DNA of 64,000 nt from Cotesia glomerata (GCF_020080835.1 NC_058160.1:22431152-22495151), one strand, 5' to 3'. Positions 1 through 12,900 are shown, counted from the first letter of the stretch. The notes: generated by a model from the sequence alone, not told the origin. Numbers and translations: made by a program.

Positions 1-970
1 AAGGAGTTATTTTCTATAGCTCCGCGCTGACTAAGAACCATTTCATCGCGGTTTATATTCAAGGTGGTAGAGTTCACTACTCGTTTGATTGCGGTACCGG
101 GCCCGCTTGGCTCAAGAGTGAGATTAAAATTAATGACAATCAGTGGCATACTATTAACTTCAAAAGAAGTGGTAATTTCGGCGAGCTTATTGTTGATAAA
201 AACATACCAGTAGCAGAGTACTCGCAAGGTGGAGCTGTTACTATGGATGTCAATCCGCCGTTCTATGTCGGTGGAATACTGCCTGAATTGTCTGCCAATG
301 TTCTGGCTAATATTGTAAGATTTTAATTAGTTAAGGGGGTATTCTAGTCTAGAAACATGAATTTCAGGTAATTTTTTGAAGTGCCATAAAAAAAAAAGGC
401 AATCAATATTTTTACCATCCATTTTTTTATAAGTTATTTCTTAACATTACAAGAATACAGAAAAAAATAAAAAAAGTTGAAAATTCAAAAAATTAGCAGC
501 TGATGAAGCACTATGGCATGAACTAGGGAAAAGTTAAAAAAAAATTTTTTCACAAAATGGCGACTGCCTGAAAAAAAAAAAAATATTTTTTGTACTACTT
601 TTTTTGACTTTTTCGAATTTTTTAAAAATAGTAAAAATTGAAATTTGGGGATGACCGTAGTTCATGCCATAGCGACATTACTCTAAATTAATAATCTTTT
701 TTATTTCCGATTGCTAGGAGGGTTGGAATCGTGGGCATAGTCACGTGCCAACTTTTTGAGACCCCCCACTTCATTAGCTTCTAATTTTTTGAATTTTCAA
801 CTTTTTTTATTTTTTTCTGTATTCTTGTAATTTTAATAAATAACTTATAAAAAATGGATAGTAAAAATATTGATTGCCTTTTTTTTACGGCACTTCAAAA
901 AATTACCTGAAATTCATGCTTCTAGACTAGAATACCCCCTTAAATAGATAGTTGTTTAATTTTTACTTGA

Positions 971-1001
<31 letters not shown>

Positions 1002-3334
1002 GGAACTAATAAGACATTCAATGGATGTCTCAGGAACTTTGAGATGAATGGCCAGCCAGTTGGTAAACCTGAAGAAACTGTCGGCGTAATTCCGTGTTCG
1101 AATCGGGTCGAGTCTGGCATATTCTTCTATCCAGGAAACGGCAGCAATTTATTCCGTGCGAGTATGTTAATTATCTAGACGAAAAAATAAATGAAAATTA
1201 TTATTAATTTTTTATTTTAGATTTTTAGAGTTATTAATTAATAATTTTTTAATTTTTCAGTGGATAAATTTAGTGTCGGGCGGAGTGTTGATATTCAAAT
1301 GGACATAAAGCCGAGATCGGCATCTGGACATCTGTTATCCGTACACGGAAAACGTCATTTCTTGTTACTAGAAATGGTTAATGGTACCATCAGGTTCCTC
1401 ATGAAGACAACGAAGGGTCCTATTGAGACTTCCTTTGAACCAAAAATGCCTAATTCATTGTGTGATGGCAATTGGCACATCATTAGAGGTGATTTTTTTA
1501 TTTTATATATTTCTTCTTTCTTAAGGGGTTAGGGGTAGTCAGAAAAATGAAAAAATGAGAATTTTCAATAATTTTTTTTTGTCAGTAAATCATTTTATAT
1601 TATAAAAGTAATAATATGGCATCATTACACAGTGCTTTGACTTGACCACAAAAATTTGAAAAAAAAAAAAAAAAAAAATTGATAATTTCAAAAGTTATAA
1701 CTCAGTTCTAACAAAAGGTCCTTGTAGTGATCATCATAAATCCTTTGAGATTCATCGAAAATCAATCGGACAGAAAAAAATAGTTTTAATAGATAATCTA
1801 GTGTCTGATCGAAACTTTTTTTTTTTGAAAATTAACAAAATGACAGTTAATTCTTTATAAAAAATCTAAATTTTTGAAAAAAAAAATCTTTCGATCAGGT
1901 ACTAGTTTTTTATGTTTTTCAAAAGCTGTATAAATTTCATTGAAATCTAATAAGCGGTTTTCGAGTTATAGTGATCATCAGTTCAGAAAACAGTTTTAAG
2001 AAAAATGTATTTAAAGTTTTACATTCTCGAGAGCTACCTGCTCTCTAGCGTTCTGGAGTGCCTGAGCGCTCTTTATTATTTGTCGAATAACTCGAAAAGT
2101 ATTTGTCAGATTCACTTCAAATTTTCAGGGAATATTTTTAAGATACAGTGGATTCTCGGTAACTCGAGCCTTGTCAAATCGAAATCCTCAGTAACTCGAC
2201 AAAAATTTGTATTCCCTTCCGATGAACTCTTAAATACGCGATATCTCGAATTATTTAGACTCTGTTACTCGAACTTAGTATCGCTTCCCTTCCAGTATCG
2301 ATAAAGGATATTTATACTCTATAATTCGAATTTTAAAAGTGAAACTCTATAAGTCCAAGTTAGTAAAATATAAAGACGTTTTTCTCCGAACTATCCAAGC
2401 TTATAGCAATCAAATCTAAATTCCTATAGGAATTTTCAATTCTTCTTATAGGGTAAAAGACCCCATTACTGACCGTTTCTTTGATTTTGGTACTTATTCA
2501 ATTAATGAAATGATTAATTTCAATAATGAATATATTATTTCTAGTCTTTGACCTTTAGACCAAAAAAATTTTTAATTTTTATTCCATGTAGAACATTTTT
2601 TCATTAAAAGAAAAAGTGCCACTAATGGGGTCTTTTACCTTATAATTGTTTATAATTTTTCTCTCTAAGTTATTTTCTTGCAAATCAAGTGTTTTTTTAA
2701 TTTTTTTGGTCTACTTGCAAATTTTGAACATCTTGTTAAGTCGAAAACTCGTTAACTCGAAGTTTTTATCACTTCCTTTGAAATTCAAGTTATCAAAAGT
2801 CCACTGTATTATACTTAAAGAAAAGTAAAAAAAAAATTGATTTTTTGAAAATTCTGACTACCCCTAACCCCTTAATAAAAGATAAAATTCCTATATTATA
2901 AAATAGATGAAAGTCTTGAAGTTAGTGAAAGGTCGAAACTCGCAAAAAACGGGCCACGATTCATTATTGGTTGAAATTTAGGCGCGCGCGTAGCGCGCTA
3001 TTCAAATGTATAGTGCAATTGTAATTTAAATTATTAATTATTATTTTCTGTTTTAGCTGTCAAGCACAAAAATGCAGTACTACTATCAGTAGATCATGCA
3101 GATCAGAGAGCGGCTCTACCGAGTACAGCAAACAAAAATCCCGCTAATGTTGTTACGAAACATCCAGTATTTATTGGTGGGCATCCTCAGCTCGGAAAAC
3201 GTTTACAGGGCAGCGTATCTCAGTCACAATACGTCGGGTGTATTAAAAATATAGTTATTAATTCAAATGAAATTACTTTAGATCCAGAGCGTGCCTTTGG
3301 ACACGTAACAACTGGTATATGTCCGATTATTTAA
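1..3334 (+). CDS. Laminin subunit alpha, C-terminal LG domains (5' partial)
   Basis: Extracellular basement-membrane protein; the laminin G-like (LG) domains at the alpha-chain C-terminus bind cell-surface receptors. Four coding exons are visible: 1-314 (frame starts at base 3), 1002-1161, 1261-1488 and 3057-3334 (TAA at 3332-3334). All introns are GT-AG and the phases agree (0, 1, 1). The 325 visible residues form two LG domains. The first contains GVIFYSS, a WHTINF strand and FYVGG, and closes with the cysteine pair around FNGCLRNFEMNG and IPCSN. The second contains WHIIRAVKHKN, VFIGGHP and YVGCIKN, and ends in TGICPII. These are the usual LG beta-strand signatures, so this is the LG4-LG5 end. 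The 5' exons lie before the window. Introns 1 and 3 are filled by TTAA-flanked elements. Whether it is the LanA or the wing-blister type cannot be told from this part. Confidence 0.9.
331..943. repeat. TTAA-flanked hairpin MITE in laminin intron 1
   Basis: A TTAA at 331-334 is followed by GGGGGTATTCTAGTCTAGAA, and the reverse complement of this end closes the element before TTAA at 940-943. The inverted arms are long, roughly 334-506 against 770-940, and match base for base over most of their length apart from A/T slippage. There is no coding capacity. TTAA duplication is the hallmark of piggyBac-type insertion; the family assignment is inference. Confidence 0.8.
2144..2808. mobile_element. 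Nested TA-flanked element, pogo/Tigger-like MITE
   Basis: The element begins TA-CAGTGGATTCTCGG at 2144 and ends AAAAGTCCACTG-TA at 2808. It lies wholly inside the TTAA element. Repeated AACTCGAA-type words occur in both halves. CAGTGGA ends with a TA duplication resemble pogo/Tigger members of the Tc1-mariner superfamily; that is inference from the ends. There is no transposase. Confidence 0.55.
2451..2639. repeat. Third-level nested hairpin MITE (GGGTAAAAGACCCC ends)
   Basis: Inverted ends read GGGTAAAAGACCCCATTA at 2451 and TAATGGGGTCTTTTACC ending at 2639, with TTATA on both outer sides as a candidate duplication. It sits inside the TA-flanked element at 2144-2808. A related hairpin with GGTAAAAGCCCC ends is at 13559-13666. 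Confidence 0.65.
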
Positions 3335-4553
3335 TTTACAAAAGCCCAAAATATATTAAAAATATATATAAGATTTTTTACAAGTCAATAAAAATAATTT
3401 TTTACTAATGTTGTTAGTCTGAAAAATAAAATAATTATTATTAAAAAATAAATGTGTGCAGTTATTTATTAATATAAGTTGCTTAATTAAATTGTTGAAT
3501 AGATAATTGAATTTTTGTATTTTTTATTGAAATAATTACAAAAAATAATAAGCAAAGCATATTAACGGATCCCATTAAATAAAAAACATTGGAATACGTG
3601 TAATATTAATGTTTACTTGTTAAAAAAATTTATTATTTATCTATTGATAAGTATTATCAATTAATTATTTTCTATTTATTGTATCAGACATGGTGCGCAT
3701 ATCACTCAATTCAAAATAATTGTTTGACATAGTATATATAATAACTAAATTGATTATTAAAAACGTTACACTTTTTCAAATAAAAATAAAAAATATATTT
3801 ATCTAACTTTTATTTATGTACTTTCGTAAAATATCACATAGCAATTAATTAAATAACTTATTAAATTTTAATTTATATTTACTTTTAATAAAAATTACCA
3901 TACGGCTTTGAAAAAGTGTAAAATCTGGAGTGATGTGTGTAGAATAATTTAAAATTTATATCGTTAATATTCATTAACTGTATATTTATGTACGCTGTCA
4001 TTTAATTAGTCTCTTAATCAAAATTAGTTGAGAAATTATGATTTTTATATAAAATGGTGTAAAGTGTTATCACAGTTTTTCGGTTTGCGACAAACTCGCA
4101 CGACTCTGTCTTTCACCATTCATTTATTTTGTTATTGATTGATTTTATTTTTTAATAATATTATAGTCTATATTGTTCATTTGGAATATTTATAATAGAA
4201 GAAACAAAACGTCGAGAAAAGTAACTATTAAAAATCTTAAATATGTATATTAACTTGTAAATAAGAGATCAAAAGTAAATATTTAATATTAGCATCGTAT
4301 TTTTGCGCGCCAGTCTTTGTAACTAATTTAAAATCCTAAAGTACTCAAAAATATAAATGGTTTAATTAACTGCCGATAGTACGAGATTATTACTAAATAA
4401 TAAGTTAAAAAACTAAATTGAATGATTATAAAATATCGCTTTGTGTAATCAAACAATTTACAGTTGCCTTATGATAATGACTCTTATATTAAATTATTTT
4501 AATTCACTTGGAAAAATGTCTTTGTTTATATTAACTATTAAATTAATTAATTT
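3335..4553. other. Convergent intergenic spacer with laminin polyadenylation signal
   Basis: This AT-rich spacer separates the laminin stop from the RNF41 stop on the opposite strand. AATAAA at 3387-3392, about 53 bases past the laminin stop, is the likely laminin poly(A) signal. No other coding or repeat structure was recognised. Confidence 0.55.
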
Positions 4554-7500
4554 TTACTCGATGCCGTGAGCAAAAATCATAACTAATCCTGGCTCAACCA
4601 TCATATCCTCTGGCATGTGCGTGTTGTCACAATAAAGTACTAGTACGGCTTGTTTACCCGGCACTCGCTTGCAGACATAATTCTCGTACTGACGTCTGGA
4701 GTTTTGTCGCGTCTCCAACGAGCTCAAGCCTGGTGGCCACTTTCGCTCGTGACAATTTTCCATCAGCTCGTCAATTACATGTGGCGGACAGTTGTACTCT
4801 GATAACGTTCTTTTGATCATTGTCTGCAAATAATTATATATTATTATTATCATTATTTATTGTTTTAATGAGTTATATGCAGTTGCAAGGCTCAAAAAAA
4901 AAAAAACTTTTTTTTTATGAATTTTTTATAGACACAGTTTTTATTTTATCAATTACAAGTGATGGTTATTTAAATAGAGTCTACTCTCAAGAATACAATA
5001 TCACGCCAATCATGTAAAAATATTAATGTGCACCGCTCCTGTAGAAGATGTTCCGAACGATCTCTAAAAAAAAAGCGCTTGGCGGTGATCTCCATTTCGG
5101 CGGTTTAAATTATCTTAAATCATAAAATATGGTGAATTCTTTTGAAAGATAGATTAATGCAAGTATTGGACGAAGGAATAAGATTTTAAAAAATTATTAC
5201 TATTTTTTTTAACAATTTGGAGCGAAAATTTTAGTCAAAAACAAAAAAGTTTTTACAAATTGACGCCATTTTGTCAAAAATCAAAATTTTTCTTATTCCT
5301 TCGTTCAATACCTGCATTAATCTATCCTTCAAAAAAATTCACCATATTTTTTGATTTCACATAATCCAAACCGCTGAAATGGAGATCACCGCCAAGCGCT
5401 TTTTTTTCAGAGGTCGTTTGGAACAACTTCTACAGGAGCGGTGCACATTAATATTTTTACATGATTGATGCGCTATTGTATTCTTAAAAGTAGGCTCTAT
5501 TTGAATAAACATCATTTGTAATTGATAAATAAAAACTGTGTCTATAAAAAATTCATAAAGAAAAAGTTTTTTTTTTGAGCCTAACACCTGCGTATAACCC
5601 TTTAAGACCATAGAGTCGTAGCTCCTTGCGGCCCTCCAAAATACATTACAATGAATGTGAATAGTGTATTACAGACATTATTCATACAATATAATAAATA
5701 CATTACTCCATCATCAAATAAAGAAACATTCTATTAGAGATTGTGATCATATTAAGCATTCTCCTCACTCAACAAAAACTCAAAACATGCTTTACGGAAA
5801 GCAGGAAAAGTAAGTTGTGAGGTGCAGTACGAAGGTAACCGATTCCATACTCTAATCGCACTTACTAAAAAAGATTTGTCATATTTGGTACTGTGACAAC
5901 CTGGAACAACAAGCAAATCATTCCGAACGTCATCTCTGTGGGGCCTAGACTCACATATTTGCAAATTATTGCCAATAAGTGGCTTTTGTTCTAAATATAG
6001 CGCTTTATAAATTAAACACGACATGAAAAAACTCCTCGTAGTTCTTAGAGTTAACCAACACAGTTCTTTGTAGTACCTCGTAACGTGTTCAAATCTAGAT
6101 ATTTTAAATATATACCTAACACAAGCATTAATATATTAATTAATAAAAATTTGTTTCATGCCGTAAGATGGACGGCGGAGTTTATAAGAAGGTCCACCTT
6201 TACAAGCATGGAATGTGTTTTCCATACATGTCTGTAAATTTATGATTCAAGTAAAAATTTTTTCTGTTAATTATAGTTGAAATTATAGTTATTACTAGCT
6301 GTTACTCGCCCGCTCCGCTGGGCGCTTTAAAAAAATTGCATTTTTAAATCTAGACTTGAAATTTAATTAGAGTATTGTTTTGACTTGCCCAGATTCTAAA
6401 TTCTATCGAATTGGCGTGCACCTTTTATCCATCTAATTATTCTAGCTAATAATCATTGTAACTTTCAATGTGCAATCATTATAACATTCCCGTGTCTTTC
6501 TTACAAAAATGAATAATAATTGATATGAAAAAAAAAAATTTGTAATGAGCATTGAAAGTTTCTGTTAAAGAAATTGCAGGTCTCATAAGTGAAGAAATCT
6601 GCCTAATATATAAACATAACCAATAGAATTAAAAAATTTATTTTAAACAAATGACAATCGAATAGAATAAATTTAGTTAGATAGATAGATAGATATATAG
6701 ATATATAGATATATAGATAGATATATATAGATATATAGATAGATAGATAGATAGTTACAATAAAAATTTATTATTTCTAAGTCAAAAAAATATAGGTTCC
6801 GGATAAGTAATCACCAATATATCATATACTAAAACCTTCTCCGAAACACGCTGCATCTTATGGTATAAGTATTATTCCGATCGGTTCAGTAGTTTTCGCA
6901 GTATAACCAGACAAAAAAACCGGCTATCCATTTATTAGTATAGATTATTATTATTAAAAAATTTTGATTTAGATATACTTAGACACTCATTGACGTTCAA
7001 AAAAATCTTTCAAAGTAAAACAGAGACATTCACAAAAATTAAAATACTAAAAAATAAAACTCAGATACTTAATTACAAAAAAAATTTCTGTAACAAATCG
7101 TGATAAAAATTATTTTTTTTTAATAATTACCTGTAAAAGTTCATCTGGAGTAGATATCATACCACCCCATCTAGTAACCCGAGCACGTGGAAGAGTAGCA
7201 GACCATTTGACAACTTCATCGCGCTCCATTTGGTCGGCAATAGCCCGCATAGCTGGATTAGAAACTCTCATAGCTCGCATAAAATCCTTAAGTAAATTTA
7301 TCTCACGTCTCTGCTCGTTCATCTGAAATTGCTGCTCACTCAACTCGCGCTTCATGTCGCTGAGTTTCTGATGCTGGGATTGAATTAGGCTACGCAGCTC
7401 ACGCACGCAGTTGTGATTCTTGAGCTCGTCTTTAGGCACGATTAGGCTACAACCCTGTTCACAGGGTACAGGTCTCTTGGGGTTGAACTCGCATTCTTCA

Positions 7501-8551
7501 AGATGTGTCACTAAGCTGTCCAGCTTTATTACTGCCTGACACCCGTACACCATGTTGTCGCAATTGATACACAGTCGCGCCAAGAGGTTCCTCAGAATTC
7601 GTGGTACTGGTCTCAGCTGCGCTGGTGTTATTGGTGTCCTGTCCAGCGGACACGTTGGCTGCCTTCCTATCCACTCGTTTATGCAGACACGACAAAATGC
7701 ATGCTCACATACTGCTGCCTGCAACACATCACTCACCTAACGCTCTTCAGATACTGCATATCTTATTTATTTGTTTATATTTACTGACATTTAAACAAAT
7801 ATTATGATTTTAATGAATTAAAAATTTATTTTTCGGTTTATTTAATTGAAAATTTTTTTCGTATTAAATTAAAAAAATTTTCAAGAGAAAATATTGAATT
7901 TTTTTTTAGAAAAATTATATCAAGATATAATTACAAGAAAATTTGAATTATGTCAGTTATTTATAAACCCACTTAATTTACCTGACTGCTCACTCAACAT
8001 ATATTTATTTTTAATTCTTACTATTTAGAACTCAAAATCTATTGGCTGTTGAATAATAAAATTGAACTGCCATCAAGATTATTCAATCTCATAAAATTAT
8101 TATCACAATACTTTGATGTTTAATGATTGTATATTTTACTTTGATGATAAATAAGTTAAAGAAAATAAAAAAATAATGCAAAACGACGGTCTAATTATAA
8201 ATTTGTCCAACTCCTTATTTTTTAGAGGGTGATTTTTTAACACTTTGATGTAGTAATAGTCCAATTATAAATTATTTGAATGATTCAAACCTAAATATTA
8301 TATCTCTATCAGATATTAATGATATTAAATGGTTTTTTAAAGTGATAATAAATTTTGAACTAATTGTTTTTTTCGTACAAATAAAAGATTCTCTAAAATG
8401 GAGTTAAACAATTTGCTAATTAGAACGTCGAAATATGAAAGTTAAGTAAAAAAAAATTTACCTGAACAGGATCTTCAAGTACACAGGAACATATTGGACA
8501 AATTAATTCTTCATCAACTTCTCCTTGGAATCTATTAACGTCAAATCCCAT
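4554..8551 (-). CDS. RNF41: E3 ubiquitin-protein ligase RNF41/Nrdp1
   Basis: A RING-type E3 ligase; in other animals Nrdp1 ubiquitinates receptor tyrosine kinases and binds USP8. Three exons on the minus strand: 8551-8462 (ATG at 8551), 7718-7131 and 4823-4554 (TAA). Both introns are GT-AG and phase 0. The 315-residue product is close to the mammalian length of 317. The RING begins with CPIC at residues 18-21 and continues VCEHAFCRVC to CPLD at about 53-56, the TRAF-type form in which the last ligand is Asp. Next comes a Cys/His zinc-finger region (about 78-130), a coiled coil (about 130-165), and the conserved C-terminal USP8-binding domain with RVTRWGGMISTPD, LETRQNSRRQYENYV and EPGLVMIFAHG. 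No residue of the zinc-binding set seems missing. Intron 2 (4824-7130) is packed with transposon remnants. Confidence 0.95.
4865..5605. repeat. TTAA-flanked foldback MITE in RNF41 intron 2
   Basis: A large inverted repeat runs from TTAA at 4865-4868 to TTAA at 5602-5605. The arms are about 300 bp each. Matching landmarks include GTTATATGCAG against CTGCGTATAAC, GGCTC, a shared GTGCACCGCTCCTGTAGAAG block, and GGCGGTGATCTCCATTTC. Short frames in it at 4820-5017 and 5357-5611 are mirror products of the two arms, not genes. Confidence 0.8.
5752..6132 (-). mobile_element. Non-LTR retrotransposon fragment, C-terminus of the reverse-transcriptase polyprotein
   Basis: The open frame reads, from about 6132 down, NACVRYIFKISRFEHVTRYY, then LRTTRSFFMSCLIYKAL, and later RNDLLVVPGCH and SFLVSAIRVWNRLPS, ending at a stop at 5752-5754. 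This is the characteristic tail of jockey/CR1-type LINE reverse transcriptases, with the NACVRYI and RxWNxLP blocks. The copy is truncated on its 5' side at about 6132, so it is a dead fragment. It lies antisense to nothing but in the same orientation as RNF41, inside its intron 2, next to the TTAA element. Confidence 0.75.
6292..6945 (+). mobile_element. Decayed short retroelement, RTE-like, with internal AGAT microsatellite
   Basis: The left end has a GC-rich head (ACTCGCCCGCTCCGCTGGGC near 6305-6324) and the right end has CCGATCGGTTCAGTAGTTTTCGCAG followed by AGACAAAAAAAC and TTTATTAGTATAGATTA. Such head and tail words recur in many insect genomes as RTE-type LINE remnants; I rely on memory for this. 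An (AGAT)n tract fills 6677-6754. No frame is left. Confidence 0.4.
6677..6754. repeat. (AGAT)n/(ATAT) microsatellite
   Basis: Imperfect tetranucleotide run of ATAG/ATAT units within RNF41 intron 2. Confidence 0.9.
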
Positions 8552-9970
8552 TTTCCTTAAGATCAACTTTTAACGAAACGTCTGGTTGGAATTACAGAAA
8601 ATAAATAAGTCTTCTAAAGATAGTGTTATTCGAGGTTAACCTCACACGTTTCAGCAAAATCCAATGCCTCTGATATGTAAAGCCCTCATATTCGCTGAAT
8701 CTTCATTCATCGCTAATTTTTAAGATTTTTTTTACTACTTTATCTGAAAAGTAAAATTTATTATTAATGTTCTCAATTTAATAATAAATAAATTGTTAGT
8801 GATAAAGAGTTGTCCGTGCAATACAATTAAACGAATAAAATTTGATCAGCTCCAATATAATACAACTCGCTCGAGCTCGAGTTAAACTTTTTAGACTTGA
8901 CATGAGACAAAGTACCGGTAAATGTGAGATAATTTTTTTTTTACTTGGACTTACTTGGACGTTGTTCTCCCACCAAAGGACCCTTGGACACCAAGCCAGC
9001 CTGGTACTTGGAATGACCTGGAACTGAAAGACGTACAAAAATGTGAAATAAGAACTAGACTTTCTCCAAATTTGGTGCTCGTATGACTTGTTTTAAATCT
9101 AACAACCACCACTTGGTTACTTAACTTACTTTTACATCTACGTCCAAATATTTCATATATTTCGAGATTTGTTATGATTTTATTTTTTTATTGTTTTGTT
9201 TTGTCTTGAGATTTTTATCATTTGTACAGTAGAATCTTTTACATTTTATTGTTTGCTATAGTTTCAAGAAATATCCTCAATACTGATAATTAAACTGATC
9301 GGTCATTGGAAACAAGCTTCGGAGCTGCACTTGTGTCACTTTTGGAAGCAAAAAATAAAATAAGTAATGTTAAAAAAAACAGTCAAGTGTTAGACAAAGA
9401 CCACTGTATCACTACATCACAATAATCCCGAATCGTGCCGAATTATCTTTTTCTCAAGCGTGTAATTCTAATTTACGCCACTAGAGTGCGCTGCAGTTGA
9501 TTTGAAAAAGACCGCGAAATTTAAATTTCCTGGTAAATTAAACATTGACCATTAAATTTTTTTTAAACAAATAATTTATAATTACAAAATCCGTATTTAA
9601 AAATTTGTTAACTTTATGAGTGCAAAAATTTTTTAATACATTTTCTTAATTTAATTTTATTTCAGACATTAATATTTTTGATTTTTCTTTAATATACTTC
9701 AAAAGAACTCTTAATAGATATTTCAGTTTTACAGTTATTATAAATGACATAAAATTTGTTAACTTAATATAATTTAACGATTGCAATTTAAAAATTATCA
9801 GCAATGATAAGTGAAATGATTGATTTAGTAAATCGATGAAAAGGAATTCAAGATAAGCCGCGACACAATTTTACTAAAGTCATTCATTCTGTAGTATCAA
9901 TAGCTTTATTACGCAGTGTATCGGTAACTGTTGAACAAAACGATTCTGTGGTGATTTAACAGTGAGAATT
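8552..9970. promoter_or_regulatory. Divergent intergenic region between RNF41 and the SLC15 transporter
   Basis: This is the shared upstream region of two head-to-head genes: RNF41 starts at 8551 (-) and the first SLC15 start codon is at 9971 (+). It must hold both promoters and 5' UTRs. I see no clear TATA box for either. The short opposed frames at 8796-9038 cross one another and look like noise. Confidence 0.45.
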
Positions 9971-12900
9971 ATGAGCAGAGGCTTAGAAACACGCGGTACA
10001 GTAATAAATGTCATTTCTTGAAGTAGTAATTGTTTTGTTTATTAAAATGAATTTTTATTTTCAGACTACGAAGACGATAGAGATGAAAATAGAAAGGTAA
10101 TTACTTTTATTTACGCTGAATTTTTTTAATTACAATAAATTTATTTCACAACTTAATTATAATTATAATCTCGGAATTTCAATCTTAAATAATTATTACT
10201 GTTACCAATTATTAGGTAAAAAGTTTAAAGTAATAAAAATAAATTCCCTGAATTGATAAAAATTTGAAGTAACAGCATTTTTTTTTCGCACGTTACACAT
10301 CTGATAATTATTTATAAGTGGCCTTCACGCCTTCCTTTGATTTATAAATCTATTAGATGTACACGAATGCTTAACCACTTAATAATTTTTTTTTATCTTT
10401 TATTACGTTCCATAATTCGTATATTGAAACAAATTGTCACTATTTATTAACATGTAGACACGATTAAATAGCTCGACAGTTTGATTGATTGTTAACATCT
10501 GTATCATTGGTGTCATTACTTACAGAAAATTAACAAATAATTAAGCAGCTATAGAAAGGGAAAATGTGACGTAAAAATTCATCAAATTTTAACCAGATAA
10601 TATTTCAAGTGTACAGAAAAAAAAATTAATTTGAATCAAAAAAATCATTTTGTAGAACTTCTTCGAAGTAGAAAAATTTTTAAACAAAAAAGTAAATTTT
10701 ACTTTTTCCAAAAATTTTTCGTCTTGATTCAAAACAGTGAAATTCTTCTAAATGATTTTCTTGGTTCATGATTTTCTTTTTCTTAGTTTAAGTTAATTTT
10801 TATCTTCAGTGTGTCATTGAAAATAAAAAATATGATAGTTTAGTTTAAAACACTAGTTAATAACTACCGATAAAAATGCGAAACATAGATTAAAATTATT
10901 ACGTTGTACAAAAGAGTTAAGTTAGTGATTGCAAATATAAATATACAGGAAAAGAGAAGGACAACTAGAATAACTGCGGGTTATTCCAGCCAAGTTTCAA
11001 TAATTATCTAGTTACCACACTTTAGCACAATGATAATATTAACTTTTCGTTTAACAACATAAAAAATATAACTTTGAACTTACAGTTACAATAATTTGGG
11101 ATTTTTTTTCCATAAAAATTAATTACAACTATAGTAAAGTTTGTAATTAAAATGAAAAATTACATTAATTGTGTAAAAGTTTTAATTTAAGATAAAAGCT
11201 TAAAATTGTTTATCATGGAAACGAATTTATTGTTGGATGAAAGTAATGAAAAATTACTTTATCAGGTATGAGTTTTTTGTTTGTAAAATAAAGATAAGAA
11301 ATTTTTTCACTTATAAAAAACGGTCGTGGTTTTTTTTCGTAAACTCGATTTATAAATATTTTTATTTGTGTTCAATCTGTAATAAATATTAATTATAAAT
11401 TTACTGACATAAATTATAAATGAATATTTATATTTAAATTAATGATTATATTTATGGCTGTAAGCTTGGAGAAATTGACTGTAATAAAAAACGGTAAAAA
11501 AAAACTTCAACGCGATCTAAAAATACATAAGATAATTTTGAAAATTTATTTTTGTAGATCATTGGCCTCTTATAAAAAATATTATCGCAGCATAATTATT
11601 TTCCATTAGTTTTTTACGCTTCATTGACGCTTAGTAGCATATATCGCAAAACTAGCGTGTTTCGATGACGGAATCTTATCGATAAATTATATCAGAGTAT
11701 CTGAGATCTATTTAAACTTTCTCTCATATCAAGATACAATTGAACAAAATAATAATGATAATAATAATTGTAAAAGTATTGACTGGACAATTTATGAATA
11801 TATTGTACTTTAAATTCAAAAAAACTGTCGAAGAGATGCTGTCGAGATGACAGTTGATCATATCAATGTCCCCACGACGGCTCCTTAGATTGTATTGGCC
11901 TTCGGCATGCTGAAAACTCAACTAAGTTTCTTCTCACTTGTATAGCTCACATCGGTTACAATCTTTGTAATGGGAATTAAACTCCAGTCGGGTTTTTACC
12001 GTCATTCTACTCACAACGATGTGCTACTTGTCGTTAAGTTAATTCGTTGTACTTTAAAGCCGCCTTTGATCCGTCACAGAAATCAATTAAAAGTCAATCA
12101 GTTAACGATGAAATAAAATTTATTTATTGACTTATTTAACAACTTAACTTTGCAAATTGTCTACCCGTTAATGGTATCAAGTATTATTTCAATTGATTAT
12201 TTGTTATAAGTGAAAGTTGATAGAAATTTTGAATTTAAATTGAGTTACATTTAACGCTCGTAAAACTATCATGAATTCTAATGAAGAAAAACAAACCAAG
12301 GTAATTTTTTTTTTCATTGATACTGATTGAAAATTTAATTAATTAAAATGATACTTAAAAAAATAAACAATCAATTATTTATTTGAAATTAAAATTAAAA
12401 ATTTTTTAACTAATAACAAAATTATTGCATTTTAAAAACTGACTAGTCAATAATTTATAATTTATTGTATAAAAAGTTATCTGGGTTGTAAAATACAATT
12501 GCGTAAACATTTATTGAAGAATAAGTATTTTTCTTATTAAATTAAACATTATCAAAGTCGTAAAGACAATAAATATTATTTTCGTTAAATTTTTTTTATA
12601 TTTTACAATGTTTATTTGATTCGTAAATTAAGCAACAAACTCATTTGTGTAAACAATAGGATTAGTATTAGATAAAAAAAAGTTGATTTAAACTATTGTT
12701 ATCATTGTAATTTAATTGCGCTATAAAAGTATTAAGTATTTCCTTTTCCTAATTGTTTTTTTTATATATAAAGCAAATGAACTCCGTCTGCAGACTGTAT
12801 ACATATAGTTATATAAATATCTATTTGTTCTGGGTATGGGGTCAAGTACTTGACAAGAAAAGGAATGAATCCGTGTTTAAATGCTGACTGCATATTGAAT

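Larger units (their letters stand above)
1521..2875. mobile_element. TTAA-flanked non-autonomous DNA element, host of two nested elements
   Basis: The left end at 1521 reads TTAAGGGGTTAGGGGTAGTC. The right end at 2856-2875 is its reverse complement, so the element has near-perfect terminal inverted repeats of about 20 bp inside TTAA duplications. It fills most of laminin intron 3 (1489-3056). No transposase frame is present. A short open frame at 2005-2304 crosses into the nested element and is not a gene. It is piggyBac-like by target site only. Confidence 0.75.

Noticed and set aside
2005..2304. 99-codon frame in the laminin intron
   Set aside because: It crosses the boundary of a nested transposable element and has no known domain.
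7498..7807. Three further frames over the RNF41 RING exon on both strands
   Set aside because: They are shadows of the real RNF41 exon 7131-7718.
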